Program-made: the position numbers and the translations under genes | In this document: positions 53,432 to 64,000 of the stretch, in pieces | Numbering within the stretch: the first letter of the stretch is position 1 | Layout of the letters: each line of letters starts with the position of its first letter | Assembly (NCBI RefSeq): GCF_001652265.1 | Contig: NZ_LWBS01000055.1 | Coordinates: forward strand, 62,001-126,000 | Direction: 5' to 3' | From: Rhizobium leguminosarum | GTDB taxonomy: Bacteria; Pseudomonadota; Alphaproteobacteria; Rhizobiales; Rhizobiaceae | DNA: 64,000 nt | Notes under the pieces: generated by a model | Database searches by the model: none | What the model saw: the letters and a program-made list of their open reading frames with translations, nothing else | Told to the model about the DNA's origin: nothing

Positions 53432-55102
53432 TCAGACCTTGGTGACGAAGGCGGTGACAAGAGGTTTCTTGCCCCAGGTGTTGTTCGCGGCCGAGCGGAT
53501 GGCGCGGCGCACGGCCTCCTGCAGCATGTCGATATCCTTGCGGCGGGCGCGCGGAATGCTCTCGATGGCGCTGACCGCCGCGTCGAAGAGCGTATCCTCC
53601 ATATCTTCGCCCTCGTCATCGTAGGTCGGCAGGCCGATCGAAATGAGGTCGGGTTCGCCGACGATGTCATAGCGGGCGTCGAGCACCACGTTGACCGCGA
53701 CATGGCCGACATAGGAGAGCTTCTTGCGCTCGCCGATACCCATCTCGTCGAAGTCGCCGATCAGCGTGCCGTCCTTATAAATCCGGCCATGCGGCGCCTC
53801 GCCGATCACCTCGACCGGACCCGGCGCCAGCCGCAGGATATCGCCGTTGCGCACCCGCGGCACCAGTGCGATGCCGGATTGCTCGGCAAGTTCCTTATGC
53901 GCCGTCAGATGTATCGCCTCACCATGCACCGGCACGACGATCTTCGGCCGCGTCCACTCATACATCCGCTGCAGCTCGTTGCGGCGCGGATGGCCGGAAA
54001 CGTGGACCAGCGCCTCGGTATCCGTGATGATGTGAACGCCTTGCTCGACGAGGCCGTTCTTGATGTCCTGGATCGCCTTCTCGTTGCCGGGAATGGCTCG
54101 CGAGGAAAAGACGACGATATCGCCCGCCGCAAACGCCACATTGCGCATCTCGTCCCGGGAGAGCTTGGCAAGGGCTGCCCGCGCCTCTCCCTGGCTGCCG
54201 GTCAGGATGACGACGACCTTATCGCGCGGGATATAGCCGTACTCCTCCTCGGAGATGAAGGGCTTCACGCCTTCCATCAGGCCGATATCCTGGGCGACGT
54301 CGACGACGCGCTTCAGCGAACTGCCGAGCAGCAGCACTTCGCGGCCTGCCGCCTCGGCCGCCTCGGCTACGGTGCGGATACGCCCGACATTCGACGAGAA
54401 GGTGGTAATCGCCACCCTGCCCTCGGCATCCTCGATGATCTTGCGCAGGCTTTCGGACACATCCTTCTCGGAGGGCGAGACACCGTCGCGCAGCGCATTG
54501 GTGGAGTCGCACATCAGCGCCAGCACGCCCTCGTCGCCGAGCTGGCGGAAACGCGTCTCGTCGGTCAGGGGCCCGAGCGAAGGCTCGTGGTCGATCTTCC
54601 AGTCGCCGGTATGGATGACATTGCCGACCGGCGTGCGGATCATCAGCGACATCGGCTCGGGGATCGAATGGTTGACGGCGACGCCTTCGATGCTGAAGGG
54701 GCCGACATTGATCGTATCGCCGGCCTTGAACGGCGTCACCGGCACTTCGCCTATCTTAGCCTTCTCGAAATTGCGCTTGGCTTCGAGCAGACCTGATGTA
54801 AAACCAGAGGCATAGACCGGCACGTTGAGGCCGGGCCAGAGGTCGGCGAGCGCACCATAATGGTCTTCATGCGCATGGGTGATGATGATCGCCTTGAGGT
54901 TCTTTCGTTCGCTGGCGAGGAAGCGGATATCGGGCAATACGAGGTCGACACCCGGCAGGTCGGGCCCCGGAAAAGTGACGCCGCAATCGACCATGATCCA
55001 CTGGCGATGCTCGGGCGGGCCGTAGCCGTAGAGAGCGAGATTCATGCCGATTTCACCGACACCGCCCAGAGGCAGGAATACCAGTTCGTCCTGTTTCGCC
55101 AT
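53432..55102 (-). CDS. rnj: Ribonuclease J
   Basis: This metallo-beta-lactamase RNase with endo- and 5'-exonuclease activity has 556 residues. The zinc motif is THAHEDHYGAL near residue 75, with further ligands in IHTGDWKIDH. The beta-CASP insert carries ILTGSQGEARAALAKL, and the later HVSGHPRRNELQRMYEWTRPKIVVPVHGE block is typical of RNase J. It is present alongside RNase E in this genome, as in other Rhizobiales. Confidence 0.95.
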   Translation of the reverse strand: MAKQDELVFLPLGGVGEIGMNLALYGYGPPEHRQWIMVDCGVTFPGPDLPGVDLVLPDIRFLASERKNLKAIIITHAHEDHYGALADLWPGLNVPVYASGFTSGLLEAKRNFEKAKIGEVPVTPFKAGDTINVGPFSIEGVAVNHSIPEPMSLMIRTPVGNVIHTGDWKIDHEPSLGPLTDETRFRQLGDEGVLALMCDSTNALRDGVSPSEKDVSESLRKIIEDAEGRVAITTFSSNVGRIRTVAEAAEAAGREVLLLGSSLKRVVDVAQDIGLMEGVKPFISEEEYGYIPRDKVVVILTGSQGEARAALAKLSRDEMRNVAFAAGDIVVFSSRAIPGNEKAIQDIKNGLVEQGVHIITDTEALVHVSGHPRRNELQRMYEWTRPKIVVPVHGEAIHLTAHKELAEQSGIALVPRVRNGDILRLAPGPVEVIGEAPHGRIYKDGTLIGDFDEMGIGERKKLSYVGHVAVNVVLDARYDIVGEPDLISIGLPTYDDEGEDMEDTLFDAAVSAIESIPRARRKDIDMLQEAVRRAIRSAANNTWGKKPLVTAFVTKV

Positions 55103-55119
55103 AATTTTTGTTTTTTCCG

Positions 55120-55884
55120 CTATCCAAAAAACACATCACCGGCAGCAATGGGCATTATCCTGCCAGCGCCGGTATCGAGCATCAACAAGCCATTATCATC
55201 AATTCCGGCGAATTGTCCGGAAATCGATCGGTCCGGCAGATTCACCGTAATCTTTTCGCCGATACCGCAGGCGATCGCGCGCCAGAGCGCCGTGATCTCG
55301 CCGATGCCGCGGCCCTGGTCCCATATTTCAAGCACTTCCGCCATGGCGGCGAAGAGGTGCGCGAAGAGTTCCTCTGGCGACGCCGCACTTCCCTGCTGAC
55401 GCAGGCAGGTGACGGGGTAGAGCGGATTGTCCGGCATCACGGAGATATTGATGCCGATGCCGACGATCAGCGCGTAACGTCCGTCGGGCAGCCCCTCGCC
55501 TTCGACGAGAATACCGCAGGTCTTCTTTCGACCGATGAGAATATCGTTCGGCCATTTGACCTCGAGCGGCTCGGCGCCCAGTGGCAGCACCCTGCGGATC
55601 GCCTGGTGCACGGCAACGGCGATCGCCAACGGCAGGGAGCCAAGGCGCTCCATCGGGGCCGGGTCGATCAGAAGAAGTGAAGCGTAGAGATTGCCGCGCT
55701 CGGAAACCCAGAGCCTGCCGCGGCGGCCGCGGCCGCCCGTCTGCCTCTCGGCGGTCACCCAGAGATTGCCGCCATCGCCTGCCCGAGCCCGGGCGAGGCA
55801 TTCGCTATTGGTAGACGATGTTTCCGACAGAGCCTCGTGCCTGAAATCGCCGAGCGATATCCGGCGCCGCCCGTCGGAAGCCAT
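55120..55884 (-). CDS. birA: Biotin-[acetyl-CoA carboxylase] ligase
   Basis: The enzyme attaches biotin to carboxyl carrier protein. The 254-residue protein has the biotinyl-AMP site GGRGRRGRLWVS near residue 50 and KWPNDILIGRKKTCGILVEG near 108. The C-terminal SH3-like domain ends at GRIMPIAAGDVFFG. It has no N-terminal HTH, so it is not a repressor. The ATG shares one base with the nuoN stop. Confidence 0.93.
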   Translation of the reverse strand: MASDGRRRISLGDFRHEALSETSSTNSECLARARAGDGGNLWVTAERQTGGRGRRGRLWVSERGNLYASLLLIDPAPMERLGSLPLAIAVAVHQAIRRVLPLGAEPLEVKWPNDILIGRKKTCGILVEGEGLPDGRYALIVGIGINISVMPDNPLYPVTCLRQQGSAASPEELFAHLFAAMAEVLEIWDQGRGIGEITALWRAIACGIGEKITVNLPDRSISGQFAGIDDNGLLMLDTGAGRIMPIAAGDVFFG

Positions 55885-57335
55885 CAAAAGAGCGTCGCAG
55901 CGGCAAGCTCTGCCGCACCGCCGATCGGGCCGCCGATGAGGACATAGGCGGTGACGAAGAGACCGGAGAGACCGAAGACCAGACGCAGCGCTCCGGAGAC
56001 ACGGGCGAATTCGCCGGTCGCCTCATCGAACCACATCAGCTTGATGACACGCAGATAGTAGTAAGCGCCGACGACCGAGGCGAGAACGCCGATGATGGCG
56101 AGCGCATAGAGCTTGGCCTCGATGGCGGCAACGAAGACGAAGTACTTCGCGAAGAAGCCGGCGAGCGGCGGGATGCCGGCGAGCGAGAACATCAGCGCCG
56201 TCAGCACGACGGCCATGAACGGGTTCGTGGTGGAGAGGCCGGCGAGATCGTCGACATTTTCGACGACGGTGCCATCCTTGCGGCGCATCGACATGATGAT
56301 CGCAAAGCTGCCGAGCGTCATGACCATGTAGATGACCATGTAAAGCATGACGCCGGTCACGCCGGTCTGGTTGCCGGCGGCAAGGCCGACCAGCGCATAA
56401 CCCATGTGGCCGATCGAGGAATAGGCCATCAGCCGCTTGATGTTCTTCTGGCCGATCGCGGCAAACGAGCCGAGCAGCATTGAGGCGATCGAGATGAAGA
56501 CGACGACCTGCTGCCAGTCCGCCAGAACCGGCTGGAAGGCGGTGATGACGATGCGGGTCATCATCGCCATGGCGGCGACCTTGGGTGCTGCGGCCAGGAA
56601 AGCGGTGACCGGCGTCGGCGCGCCTTCATAAACATCCGGCGTCCACATATGGAAGGGAACGGCGGAGATCTTGAAGGCGATGCCGGCGAGGATGAAGACC
56701 AGGCCGAAGATGAGGCCGAGCGAACGGGCGCCCTCGACGGAAAGCGCCCGGGCGATCTCGGAGAAATGGGTGTGGCCGGTGAAGCCATAGACCAGCGACA
56801 TGCCGTAGAGCAGCATGCCGGAGGAAAGCGCGCCGAGGACGAAATATTTCAGGCCGGCTTCGGTCGACTTCAGGCTGTCGCGATTGATCGCTGCGACGAC
56901 ATAGAGCGCCAGCGACTGCAGTTCCAGCGCGAGATAGAGCGAGATCAAGTCGTTGGCCGAGATCATCAGCAGGATGCCGAGGGTGGCAAGCACCAGGAGA
57001 ACCGGAAACTCGAACTTGTCGAGCTGATTTTCGCGGGAGTGGCCGATCGACATGAACATGGCGACCAGCGAACCGATCAGCGCCACCAGCTTCATGAAGC
57101 GCGAGAAGCCGTCCGCCATGTAGACCCCGCCATAGGCAAGGCCTTCTGCCGGCACGAAGAGCAGCCACAGGCCGGAGGCCAGCAGCAGGACGATGGCGAG
57201 GCCCGTGACAAGAAGGCCCGACCGCTCGCCTGAGAAGACGCCGACCATCAACAGGACAAGGGCGCCGACCGCGAGGATGAGCTCCGGCACGGAAAGATGC
57301 AGACTGAGGAGAATTGTTTCAGCGGTCATGTCCAA
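55884..57335 (-). CDS. nuoN: NADH-quinone oxidoreductase subunit N
   Basis: This antiporter-like proton-channel subunit of complex I has 483 residues and about 14 membrane segments. The conserved [29 protein letters not shown] region and key charged residues (KYF in [16 protein letters not shown]-type [10 protein letters not shown]) are present. It follows nuoM by 12 bp. Confidence 0.96.
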   Translation of the reverse strand: MDMTAETILLSLHLSVPELILAVGALVLLMVGVFSGERSGLLVTGLAIVLLLASGLWLLFVPAEGLAYGGVYMADGFSRFMKLVALIGSLVAMFMSIGHSRENQLDKFEFPVLLVLATLGILLMISANDLISLYLALELQSLALYVVAAINRDSLKSTEAGLKYFVLGALSSGMLLYGMSLVYGFTGHTHFSEIARALSVEGARSLGLIFGLVFILAGIAFKISAVPFHMWTPDVYEGAPTPVTAFLAAAPKVAAMAMMTRIVITAFQPVLADWQQVVVFISIASMLLGSFAAIGQKNIKRLMAYSSIGHMGYALVGLAAGNQTGVTGVMLYMVIYMVMTLGSFAIIMSMRRKDGTVVENVDDLAGLSTTNPFMAVVLTALMFSLAGIPPLAGFFAKYFVFVAAIEAKLYALAIIGVLASVVGAYYYLRVIKLMWFDEATGEFARVSGALRLVFGLSGLFVTAYVLIGGPIGGAAELAAATLF

Positions 57336-57347
57336 TAAGTCCCGTCA

Positions 57348-58859
57348 TCATTTCATAGACAGCGCAACATTCTGCGCTGCGTGCACGGCGGCCGTGTAGT
57401 TGTTGACCAGCAGATCCACCGAGGCGGCCGTCGCATCGAAGACCGGAGCCGGATAAACGCCGAAGAAGATGGTCAGCGCGACCAGCGGGTAGAGGATCAG
57501 CTGCTCGCGTGGAGAAAGATCGAGCAGCGCCTTCAGCTTTTCCTTCTCCAGCGCGCCGAAGATCACCCGGCGATAAAGCCAGAGCGCGTAGGCGGCCGAG
57601 AGGATGACGCCGGTGGCGGCAAAGAGCGCCACCCAGGTATTGACGCGGAAGACACCGATCAGCGTCAGGAATTCGCCGACGAAGCCCGACGTGCCGGGAA
57701 GCCCGACATTGGCCATGGTGAAGACCATCATCGCCACGGCATATTTCGGCATATTGTTGACGAGGCCGCCATAGGCGTTGATCTCGCGGGTGTGGGTACG
57801 GTCATAGACGACGCCGACACAGAGGAAGAGCGCGCCGGAGACAATGCCGTGCGAGAGCATCTGGAAGATCGAGCCCTGAACGCCCTGCATGTTGGCGGCA
57901 AAGATGCCCATGGTCACGTAGCCCATGTGGGCCACGGAGGAATAGGCGATCAGCTTCTTGATATCGTCCTGCATCATCGCCACCAGAGAGGTGTAAATGA
58001 TGGCGATGACGGACATGGCGAAGACGAGCGGCGCGAAATAATCGGACGCCACCGGGAACATGCCGAGCGAGAAGCGGATGAGACCATAGCCGCCGAGCTT
58101 CAGCAATACGCCGGCCAGGATCACCGAGCCTGCCGTCGGCGCCTGAACGTGGGCATCGGGAAGCCAGGTATGGACCGGCCACATCGGCATCTTCACCGCG
58201 AACGAGGCGAAGAAGGCAAGCCATAACCACGTCTGCAGCGCCGGCGGGAACTTATAGGCGAGCAGCGCGGTGATATCGGTCGTGCCGGCCTGCCAGTACA
58301 TCGCCATGATGGCGAGCAGCATCAGCACCGAACCGAGCAGCGTATAGAGGAAGAACTTGTAGCTCGCATAGACGCGGTCCTTGCCGCCCCAGACGCCGAT
58401 GATCAGGAACATCGGAATGAGGCCCGCCTCGAAGAAGACGTAGAACAGCACGATATCGAGCGAGACGAAGACGCCGATCATCATCGTTTCGAGGATGAGG
58501 AAGGCGATCATGTATTCCTTCAGGCGCTTCTCGATCGAGAGCCAGCTCGCCAGCACGCAGAAGGGCATGAGGAAGGTCGACAGGATGACGAACAGCATCG
58601 AAATGCCGTCGACGCCGACGTGGTAGCCAATGCCGGTGCCGAGCCAGTCATGCTTCTCGAGCATCTGGAAGCCTGGATTGGCATTGTCGAACCTGGTCCA
58701 GATGAAGAGCGAAACGACGAAGGTGAAGACGGTGGTGATCAGCGAGATCCACAGCACGTTCTTCCGGCCGCTTTCGCTCTCGCCGTTCATCAATAGCAGG
58801 AGCACCACGCCGACGAGCGGCAGGAAGGTGACCGTTGAAAGAATGGGCCAATCGGTCAT
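57348..58859 (-). CDS. nuoM: NADH-quinone oxidoreductase subunit M
   Basis: This 503-residue, 14-segment antiporter-like complex I subunit has [19 protein letters not shown] (key Glu), [22 protein letters not shown] and [13 protein letters not shown]. Its ATG shares one base with the nuoL stop at 58859. Confidence 0.96.
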   Translation of the reverse strand: MTDWPILSTVTFLPLVGVVLLLLMNGESESGRKNVLWISLITTVFTFVVSLFIWTRFDNANPGFQMLEKHDWLGTGIGYHVGVDGISMLFVILSTFLMPFCVLASWLSIEKRLKEYMIAFLILETMMIGVFVSLDIVLFYVFFEAGLIPMFLIIGVWGGKDRVYASYKFFLYTLLGSVLMLLAIMAMYWQAGTTDITALLAYKFPPALQTWLWLAFFASFAVKMPMWPVHTWLPDAHVQAPTAGSVILAGVLLKLGGYGLIRFSLGMFPVASDYFAPLVFAMSVIAIIYTSLVAMMQDDIKKLIAYSSVAHMGYVTMGIFAANMQGVQGSIFQMLSHGIVSGALFLCVGVVYDRTHTREINAYGGLVNNMPKYAVAMMVFTMANVGLPGTSGFVGEFLTLIGVFRVNTWVALFAATGVILSAAYALWLYRRVIFGALEKEKLKALLDLSPREQLILYPLVALTIFFGVYPAPVFDATAASVDLLVNNYTAAVHAAQNVALSMK

Positions 58860-60859
58860 CAGAAAGAACTCCCGAGCATCATCCAGGTAACGAGCGCCGC
58901 AATGCCGATCAGCATGGCGAAGGCGTAGTGATAGAGGTAACCGGTCTGCAGGCGGACCACGCGATCGGTGACGGCGACGACGCGAGCGGCGACGCCGTTC
59001 GGGCCGTAGGTGTCGATGACGCCGACATCACCCTTCTTCCACAGGAAGCGGCCGAGTGCCTTGGCGGAGCGGACGAAGAGGAAGTCGTAGAGTTCGTCGA
59101 AGTACCACTTGTTCAATAGGAACTGGTAGAGCACGCGGTGCTGCTGCGCGAGGATGCGCGGCGTCTGCGGCGAGCGGATATACATGTACCAGGCAGTGAC
59201 GAAGCCGAGAACCATGGCGATGAAGGGGCTCAGACCGACGAGCGCCGGAACATGGTGGAATTCTTCGACGAGTTCGTTCTCGGCGCCGGTAAAGAGCGCA
59301 CCCTTCCAGAACTCGGCATATTCCTCGCCGTAGAACCGGCCTTCGAAGATCACGCCCGCAAGTACCGCGCCGATCGCCAGGAGATAGAGCGGCACCAGCA
59401 TGACCTGCGGCGACTCATGCACGTGGTGCATCACCTCGTGCGAGGCGCGCGGCTTGCCGAAGAAGGTCATGAAGATCAGACGCCAGGAATAGAAGCTCGT
59501 AAAGAGAGCCGCGATGACCAGCAACGCGAAGGCGAAGCCCGCGACCGGCGAATGCGATGCATAGGTCGCCTCGATGATCACGTCCTTGGAGAAGAATCCG
59601 GCAAAACCGATCGGCGTGAAGGGAATGCCAAAACCGGTGATCGCCAGCGTGCCGATGATCATCAGCACGGCAGTAACTTTAATATGCGGCCACAGGCCGC
59701 CCATGTAGCGCATGTCTTGCTCGCCATCGACGGCATGGATGACCGAGCCGGCGCAGAGGAAGAGCAGCGCCTTGAAGAAGGCGTGCGTGAAGAGATGGAA
59801 GATCGCTGCGCCATAGGCCCCGGCTCCAAGTGCCACGAACATATAGCCGAGCTGCGAGCAGGTGGAATAGGCGATGACACGCTTGATGTCGTTCTGCACG
59901 AGAGCGACGGTTGCTGCGAAGAAGGCGGTGATCGCGCCGATCACGGTAACGACAACCAGCGCATCCGGTGAAAATTCAAAGAGCGGCGACATGCGGGCGA
60001 CGAGGAAGACGCCGGCGGTGACCATGGTCGCGGCATGGATAAGGGCCGAGACCGGGGTCGGGCCTTCCATGGCGTCCGGCAGCCAGGTGTGCAGCAGGAA
60101 CTGCGCCGACTTGCCCATCGCGCCCATGAAGAGCAGCAGGCAGATGCCGGTCAGCGCATGCGCCTTGTCGAGCTGCATGCCGAAGAGATTGAGGATCACC
60201 TCGCCCGCTTCGCCGCCGCCTTCATGCGGGGCGAAGTTCGAGGCATTGGCGAAGATCGTGTCAAGGTTAATCGAGCCGAACAGCACGAAGACGCCGGCAA
60301 TGCCGAGCACGAAGCCGAAGTCGCCGACGCGGTTGACGATGAAGGCCTTCATCGCCGCAGCCGTCGCCGACGGCTTCTTGAACCAGAAGCCGATCAGCAG
60401 ATAGGAGGCGAGACCGACGCCTTCCCAGCCGAAGAACATCTGGGCCAAGTTGTCAGCGGTCACCAGCATCAGCATGGCGAAGGTGAAGAGCGAGAGATAG
60501 GCGAAGAAGCGCGGGCGATGCGGATCGGTATGCATGTAGCCGATCGAATAGACATGCACCAGCGTCGAGACCGTGTTGACGACGATCAGCATGACTGACG
60601 TCAGCGTATCCACGCGCAGCGACCAGGAGGCGTCGATGCCGCCCGACTGGATCCAGCGCAGCACCTCGACCTTGATCGGGCCGCCTTCGGCGTGACCCAT
60701 GCCGACGGTGAAGAAGACGACCCAGGACAGGATGGCGGCGATGATCATCAGGCCGCTGGTGACATATTCCGAAGCCTTGGCGCCAATGGCGCGGCCAAAA
60801 AGGCCGGCGACGATCGCACCGATCAAGGGAAGAAAGACGATAGCCTTATAGAGGAACAT
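58859..60859 (-). CDS. nuoL: NADH-quinone oxidoreductase subunit L
   Basis: The largest membrane subunit of complex I has 666 residues. It has [44 protein letters not shown] and [19 protein letters not shown]. The long C-terminal lateral helix that braces the other proton channels follows the final segments near residue 560. It starts 7 bp after nuoK. Confidence 0.96.
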   Translation of the reverse strand: MFLYKAIVFLPLIGAIVAGLFGRAIGAKASEYVTSGLMIIAAILSWVVFFTVGMGHAEGGPIKVEVLRWIQSGGIDASWSLRVDTLTSVMLIVVNTVSTLVHVYSIGYMHTDPHRPRFFAYLSLFTFAMLMLVTADNLAQMFFGWEGVGLASYLLIGFWFKKPSATAAAMKAFIVNRVGDFGFVLGIAGVFVLFGSINLDTIFANASNFAPHEGGGEAGEVILNLFGMQLDKAHALTGICLLLFMGAMGKSAQFLLHTWLPDAMEGPTPVSALIHAATMVTAGVFLVARMSPLFEFSPDALVVVTVIGAITAFFAATVALVQNDIKRVIAYSTCSQLGYMFVALGAGAYGAAIFHLFTHAFFKALLFLCAGSVIHAVDGEQDMRYMGGLWPHIKVTAVLMIIGTLAITGFGIPFTPIGFAGFFSKDVIIEATYASHSPVAGFAFALLVIAALFTSFYSWRLIFMTFFGKPRASHEVMHHVHESPQVMLVPLYLLAIGAVLAGVIFEGRFYGEEYAEFWKGALFTGAENELVEEFHHVPALVGLSPFIAMVLGFVTAWYMYIRSPQTPRILAQQHRVLYQFLLNKWYFDELYDFLFVRSAKALGRFLWKKGDVGVIDTYGPNGVAARVVAVTDRVVRLQTGYLYHYAFAMLIGIAALVTWMMLGSSF

Positions 60860-60866
60860 GAGCCAC

Positions 60867-61175
60867 TCAGCCCTTCATCATATTGACGTCTTCGACCGCG
60901 ATCGAGCCGCGGTTGCGGTAGAAGACAACGAGAATTGCAAGACCGATCGCCGCTTCGGCAGCCGCGACCGTCAGGATGAACAGTGCGAAGACCTGGCCGA
61001 CGATGTCGTTCAGGAAGGAGGAGAAGGCGACCATGTTGATGTTGACGGCGAGCAGGATCAGTTCGATCGACATCAGGATGACGATGACGTTCTTCCGGTT
61101 CAGGAAGATGCCGAAGACGCCGAGCGTGAAGAGGATGGCGCTGACAGTCAGGTAGTGGGAAAGTCCGATGACCAT
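60867..61175 (-). CDS. nuoK: NADH-quinone oxidoreductase subunit K
   Basis: The 102-residue subunit has three membrane segments, with the conserved Glu in [18 protein letters not shown] and a second in [19 protein letters not shown] 61175 is chosen; longer frames lack membrane character. Confidence 0.95.
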   Translation of the reverse strand: MVIGLSHYLTVSAILFTLGVFGIFLNRKNVIVILMSIELILLAVNINMVAFSSFLNDIVGQVFALFILTVAAAEAAIGLAILVVFYRNRGSIAVEDVNMMKG

Positions 61176-61197
61176 GTTCTTTGTTCCTTGACCTGCC

Positions 61198-61812
61198 TTA
61201 GACGCCCTGCCCGGGCTTGACCGAAACCACCTCGACGGCGGTGGCGGGCGTGCGGGCAACCTGCCTGGGAATATTCTGCCGCTTGATGTTGGTGCGGTGT
61301 CTCAAGGTCAGCACGATCGCGCCGATCATGGCGACCAGGAGCACCAGACCGGCAATCTGGAAGAAATAGACGTAGTTGGTGTAGAGCACGTCGCCGAGAG
61401 CGGCGGTATTGGTGCGCTCGCTCAGCGCCGGGATCGGCATGGCGACTGATTTGGCGATCTCCGGCGAGATGACGCTGCCGCCGATGACGACGATCAGCTC
61501 GGCTGCGAGGATCACCCCGATCAGCCCGCCGATCGGCGCATATTCGAGAACGCCGGCCCTCAGTTCGGTGAAGTCGATATCGAGCATCATCACCACGAAG
61601 AGGAAGAGCACGGCGACGGCGCCGACATAGACGACAAGCAGGATCATCGCCAGGAATTCGGCACCGAGCAGCAGGAACAGGCCGGCCGCATTGAAGAACA
61701 CCAGGATCAGGAAGAGAACCGAGTGAACCGGGTTCTTCGCCCAGATGACCATGAACGCCGACGCCACCGCGACAAAGGCGAAAAGATAGAAAAATAGAGC
61801 CTGCAGACCCAT
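61198..61812 (-). CDS. nuoJ: NADH-quinone oxidoreductase subunit J
   Basis: The 204-residue subunit has five membrane segments and the typical [27 protein letters not shown] and [23 protein letters not shown] 61812 is chosen because the upstream extension is hydrophilic and has no ribosome site. The 144 bp back to nuoI hold nothing recognisable. Confidence 0.95.
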   Translation of the reverse strand: MGLQALFFYLFAFVAVASAFMVIWAKNPVHSVLFLILVFFNAAGLFLLLGAEFLAMILLVVYVGAVAVLFLFVVMMLDIDFTELRAGVLEYAPIGGLIGVILAAELIVVIGGSVISPEIAKSVAMPIPALSERTNTAALGDVLYTNYVYFFQIAGLVLLVAMIGAIVLTLRHRTNIKRQNIPRQVARTPATAVEVVSVKPGQGV

Positions 61813-61956
61813 GTTGGTGCCTTTTTCATCTTCCCCCGGGCAGCCGGGAGTTTCCCTGCCCGATGGAGCTCTCCCCGGCGTTAACCGGCAAAGCTCCTGT
61901 GCATATTGACCGCGACAGGAGCAACTGCGCTCCACCGCGGCATTTCAAAACCTCAA

Positions 61957-62448
61957 TCAGCGGTACGGCGAGTCGATCGCGATGTTGCGGGCGATTTCGC
62001 GCTCCCACCGGTCTCCGTTATCCAGAAGCCGTGCCTTGTCGAAGTAGAGCTCTTCGCGGGTTTCCGTCGCAAATTCGAAATTCGGGCCTTCGACGATCGC
62101 GTCGACCGGGCAGGCTTCCTGACAGAAGCCGCAATAGATGCACTTCACCATGTCGATGTCGTAGCGCACCGTGCGGCGCGTGCCGTCGTTGCGGCGGGGA
62201 CCCGCCTCGATGGTGATCGCCTGGGCAGGACAGATCGCCTCGCAGAGCTTGCAGGCGATGCAGCGTTCCTCGCCGTTCGGATAACGGCGCAACGCATGCT
62301 CGCCGCGGAAACGCGGGGAGACCGGACCCTTTTCGAAGGGATAGTTGATCGTCGCCTTCTGGCGGAAGAAATAGCGCATCGACAGAAAGAACGCGCCGAC
62401 GAATTCCTTGAGAAACAGCGAGCTGATGGAGCCGGACAAGCTTGCCAT
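61957..62448 (-). CDS. nuoI: NADH-quinone oxidoreductase subunit I
   Basis: This 163-residue iron-sulfur subunit carries clusters N6a and N6b. Two ferredoxin motifs are visible: [12 protein letters not shown] and [21 protein letters not shown] lies 6 bp before ATG 62448, which decides the start over the TTG at 62454. Confidence 0.97.
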   Translation of the reverse strand: MASLSGSISSLFLKEFVGAFFLSMRYFFRQKATINYPFEKGPVSPRFRGEHALRRYPNGEERCIACKLCEAICPAQAITIEAGPRRNDGTRRTVRYDIDMVKCIYCGFCQEACPVDAIVEGPNFEFATETREELYFDKARLLDNGDRWEREIARNIAIDSPYR

Positions 62449-62488
62449 CTTCAACCTCCAATTTTGCCGAAAACGAGAGCGGGCACCA

Positions 62489-63532
62489 TCATGCCCAACC
62501 CATCAGTTTCAGCACGAATGCAACGATGACGACCATGGCGAGCGACAGCGGCAGGAAGACCTTCCAGCCGAGGCGCATGAGCTGGTCGTAGCGGTAGCGC
62601 GGAACGAAGGCTTTGACCATCGCGAACATGAAGAACACGAAACAGGCCTTCAGCGTGAACCAGATGATGCCTGGGACCCAGTTGAGGATCCAGATATCGA
62701 CCGGGGGCAGCCAGCCGCCGAGGAAGAGGATCGTCGTCAGCGCGCACATCAGGCAGACGGCCGCATATTCGCCGAGCATGAACATCATGTATGGCGAGGA
62801 GCCGTATTCGACCATGAAGCCGGCGACGAGTTCCGATTCGGCTTCCGGAAGGTCGAAGGGCGGGCGGTTCGTTTCGGCGAGCGCCGAAATGAAGAAGATG
62901 ATGAACATCGGGAAGAGCGACAGCCAGTGCCAGTCGAGGAACGACGCCGGCAGGCCGAGCATGGTGCCCAGGCCGGTATGCTGCGCATTGACGATATCGG
63001 TCAGGTTCAGCGAACCCACACAGAGAAGCACGGTGACGATGACGAAGCCGATCGAGACTTCATAGGACACCATCTGCGCCGCCGAGCGCAGCGCGCCGAG
63101 GAACGGATACTTCGAGTTCGAAGCCCAGCCGCCCATGATGATGCCGTAGACCTCGAGCGAGGAAATCGCGAAAATATAAAGGATGCCGACATTGATGTTG
63201 GCGATCACCCATCCGTCGGCCAGCGGCACAACCGCCCAGGTGGACAGCGCCAGAAGCACCGTCACCAGCGGGGCAAGCAGGAACACCGCCTTGTTGGCGC
63301 CGGCCGGAATGATCGGCTCCTTGAAGACAAATTTCAAAAGATCGGCGAAGGACTGGAACAGGCCGAAGGGACCGACGACGTTCGGGCCGCGGCGCAGCTG
63401 CACGGCCGCCCAGATCTTACGGTCGGCGAGCAGCACGTAGGCGATGAAGACGAGCAGGCAGACGAGAAGCAGCAGCGACTGACCGATCATGATGATCGCC
63501 GGCCAGACATAGGTCGAAAAGAAAGAATCCAT
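62489..63532 (-). CDS. nuoH: NADH-quinone oxidoreductase subunit H
   Basis: The 347-residue, eight-segment subunit forms the quinone site with NuoB/D. Signature blocks are [42 protein letters not shown] and [21 protein letters not shown]. It follows nuoG by 12 bp. Confidence 0.97.
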   Translation of the reverse strand: MDSFFSTYVWPAIIMIGQSLLLLVCLLVFIAYVLLADRKIWAAVQLRRGPNVVGPFGLFQSFADLLKFVFKEPIIPAGANKAVFLLAPLVTVLLALSTWAVVPLADGWVIANINVGILYIFAISSLEVYGIIMGGWASNSKYPFLGALRSAAQMVSYEVSIGFVIVTVLLCVGSLNLTDIVNAQHTGLGTMLGLPASFLDWHWLSLFPMFIIFFISALAETNRPPFDLPEAESELVAGFMVEYGSSPYMMFMLGEYAAVCLMCALTTILFLGGWLPPVDIWILNWVPGIIWFTLKACFVFFMFAMVKAFVPRYRYDQLMRLGWKVFLPLSLAMVVIVAFVLKLMGWA

Positions 63533-63544
63533 AGTCCCCTGCCC

Positions 63545-64000
63545 TTACTCTGCCGCGACTTTGAAGTTGTTGCGGGCCAATGCCGAGCACTCCGCCATGA
63601 CAGCCGAGGCACGCGCTATCGGGTTCGTCAAATAGAAGTCTTTCACCGGCGACGCAAACCCGGATTTGTTCATCTTGCCGGCTTTTTTCGCAACTGCGGC
63701 AATTTGGGCGCTATCGCTTTCGGCGATCTCGTCGATGGCGGCAAAATGCGGGAAAGCGGCATAGAGCCGGACACGCAATTCGCTGAGCGAATCGAAGGGA
63801 AGCTTCTTGCCGAGCACATCGGAAAGCGCGCGGATGATCGCCCAGTCCTCGCGGGCGTCACCCGGCGCAAAACCTGCGCGGTTGCCCATCTGGACGCGGC
63901 CTTCGGTGTTGACCCAGGTGCCGGACTTTTCGGTATAGGCTGCCGCCGGCAGGATGACGTCGGCATGGTGCGCGCCATTATCGCCATGCGAGCCGATATA
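63545..64000 (-). CDS. nuoG: NADH-quinone oxidoreductase subunit G (3' part only)
   Basis: The gene is cut by the window edge; 151 C-terminal residues are present. GSHGDNGAHHADVILPAAAY and EKSGTWVNTEGRVQMGNRAGFAPGDAREDW are the molybdopterin-oxidoreductase-like C-terminal domain of NuoG. The iron-sulfur N-terminus lies outside. Confidence 0.95.
   Translation of the reverse strand, partial: YIGSHGDNGAHHADVILPAAAYTEKSGTWVNTEGRVQMGNRAGFAPGDAREDWAIIRALSDVLGKKLPFDSLSELRVRLYAAFPHFAAIDEIAESDSAQIAAVAKKAGKMNKSGFASPVKDFYLTNPIARASAVMAECSALARNNFKVAAE

Overview
The window is a piece of a high-GC alphaproteobacterial chromosome, most likely Rhizobium (R. leguminosarum/R. etli group). Supporting evidence: the divK-pleD pair, the pyrB-pyrC' overlap, the nuoG-to-nuoN order followed by birA and rnj, rhizobial palindromic repeats, SOS boxes of the alphaproteobacterial type GTTC-N7-GTTC, and a small RNA beside proS that fits the rhizobial alpha-r9 family. 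All identifications rest on reading the sequence; no database was searched.

Region 1 (202-11491) is an 11.2-kb integrated island between an intact tRNA-Thr(TGT) gene at its right end and a 50-bp copy of that gene's 3' half at its left end. Its genes are an integrase, an AlpA-like regulator, a RecA-fold replication ATPase, an HNH nuclease, a large terminase, and a complete HK97-type head set (capsid, connector, prohead protease, portal, head-tail adaptor). It has no tail, lysis or repressor genes. All genes are intact and many overlap by ATGA. This is the gene content of a capsid-forming phage-inducible chromosomal island, a satellite that makes its own heads and borrows tails. The head genes are in a non-canonical order, and a 490-bp non-coding stretch before the capsid gene looks like a structured RNA.

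Region 2 (11518-29242) is housekeeping: nadK, an exported protein, a hydrolase, prfB with its programmed frameshift, a class A penicillin-binding protein, a cell-wall amidase, rne, a wrecked vapBC toxin-antitoxin locus, an aidB-like gene, pyrB with an apparently inactive pyrC', plsY and dprA.

Region 3 (29492-43797) holds topA, rnr, a DUF983 gene, an MFS transporter, rpmG, two signalling genes (divK, pleD), small conserved genes, a SOS-boxed dinB and an L,D-transpeptidase.

Region 4 (43873-64000) runs mostly on the minus strand: nuoG (cut by the window edge) through nuoN, birA, rnj, mce, a DUF1467 gene, proS, lolC, lolD and dnaE1. Upstream of dnaE1 sits an unlisted 28-residue single-membrane-segment protein behind a strong promoter whose spacer holds a perfect SOS box. 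It resembles the SidA type of SOS cell-division inhibitor in size, topology and control, and with the satellite island it is the most interesting item in the window.
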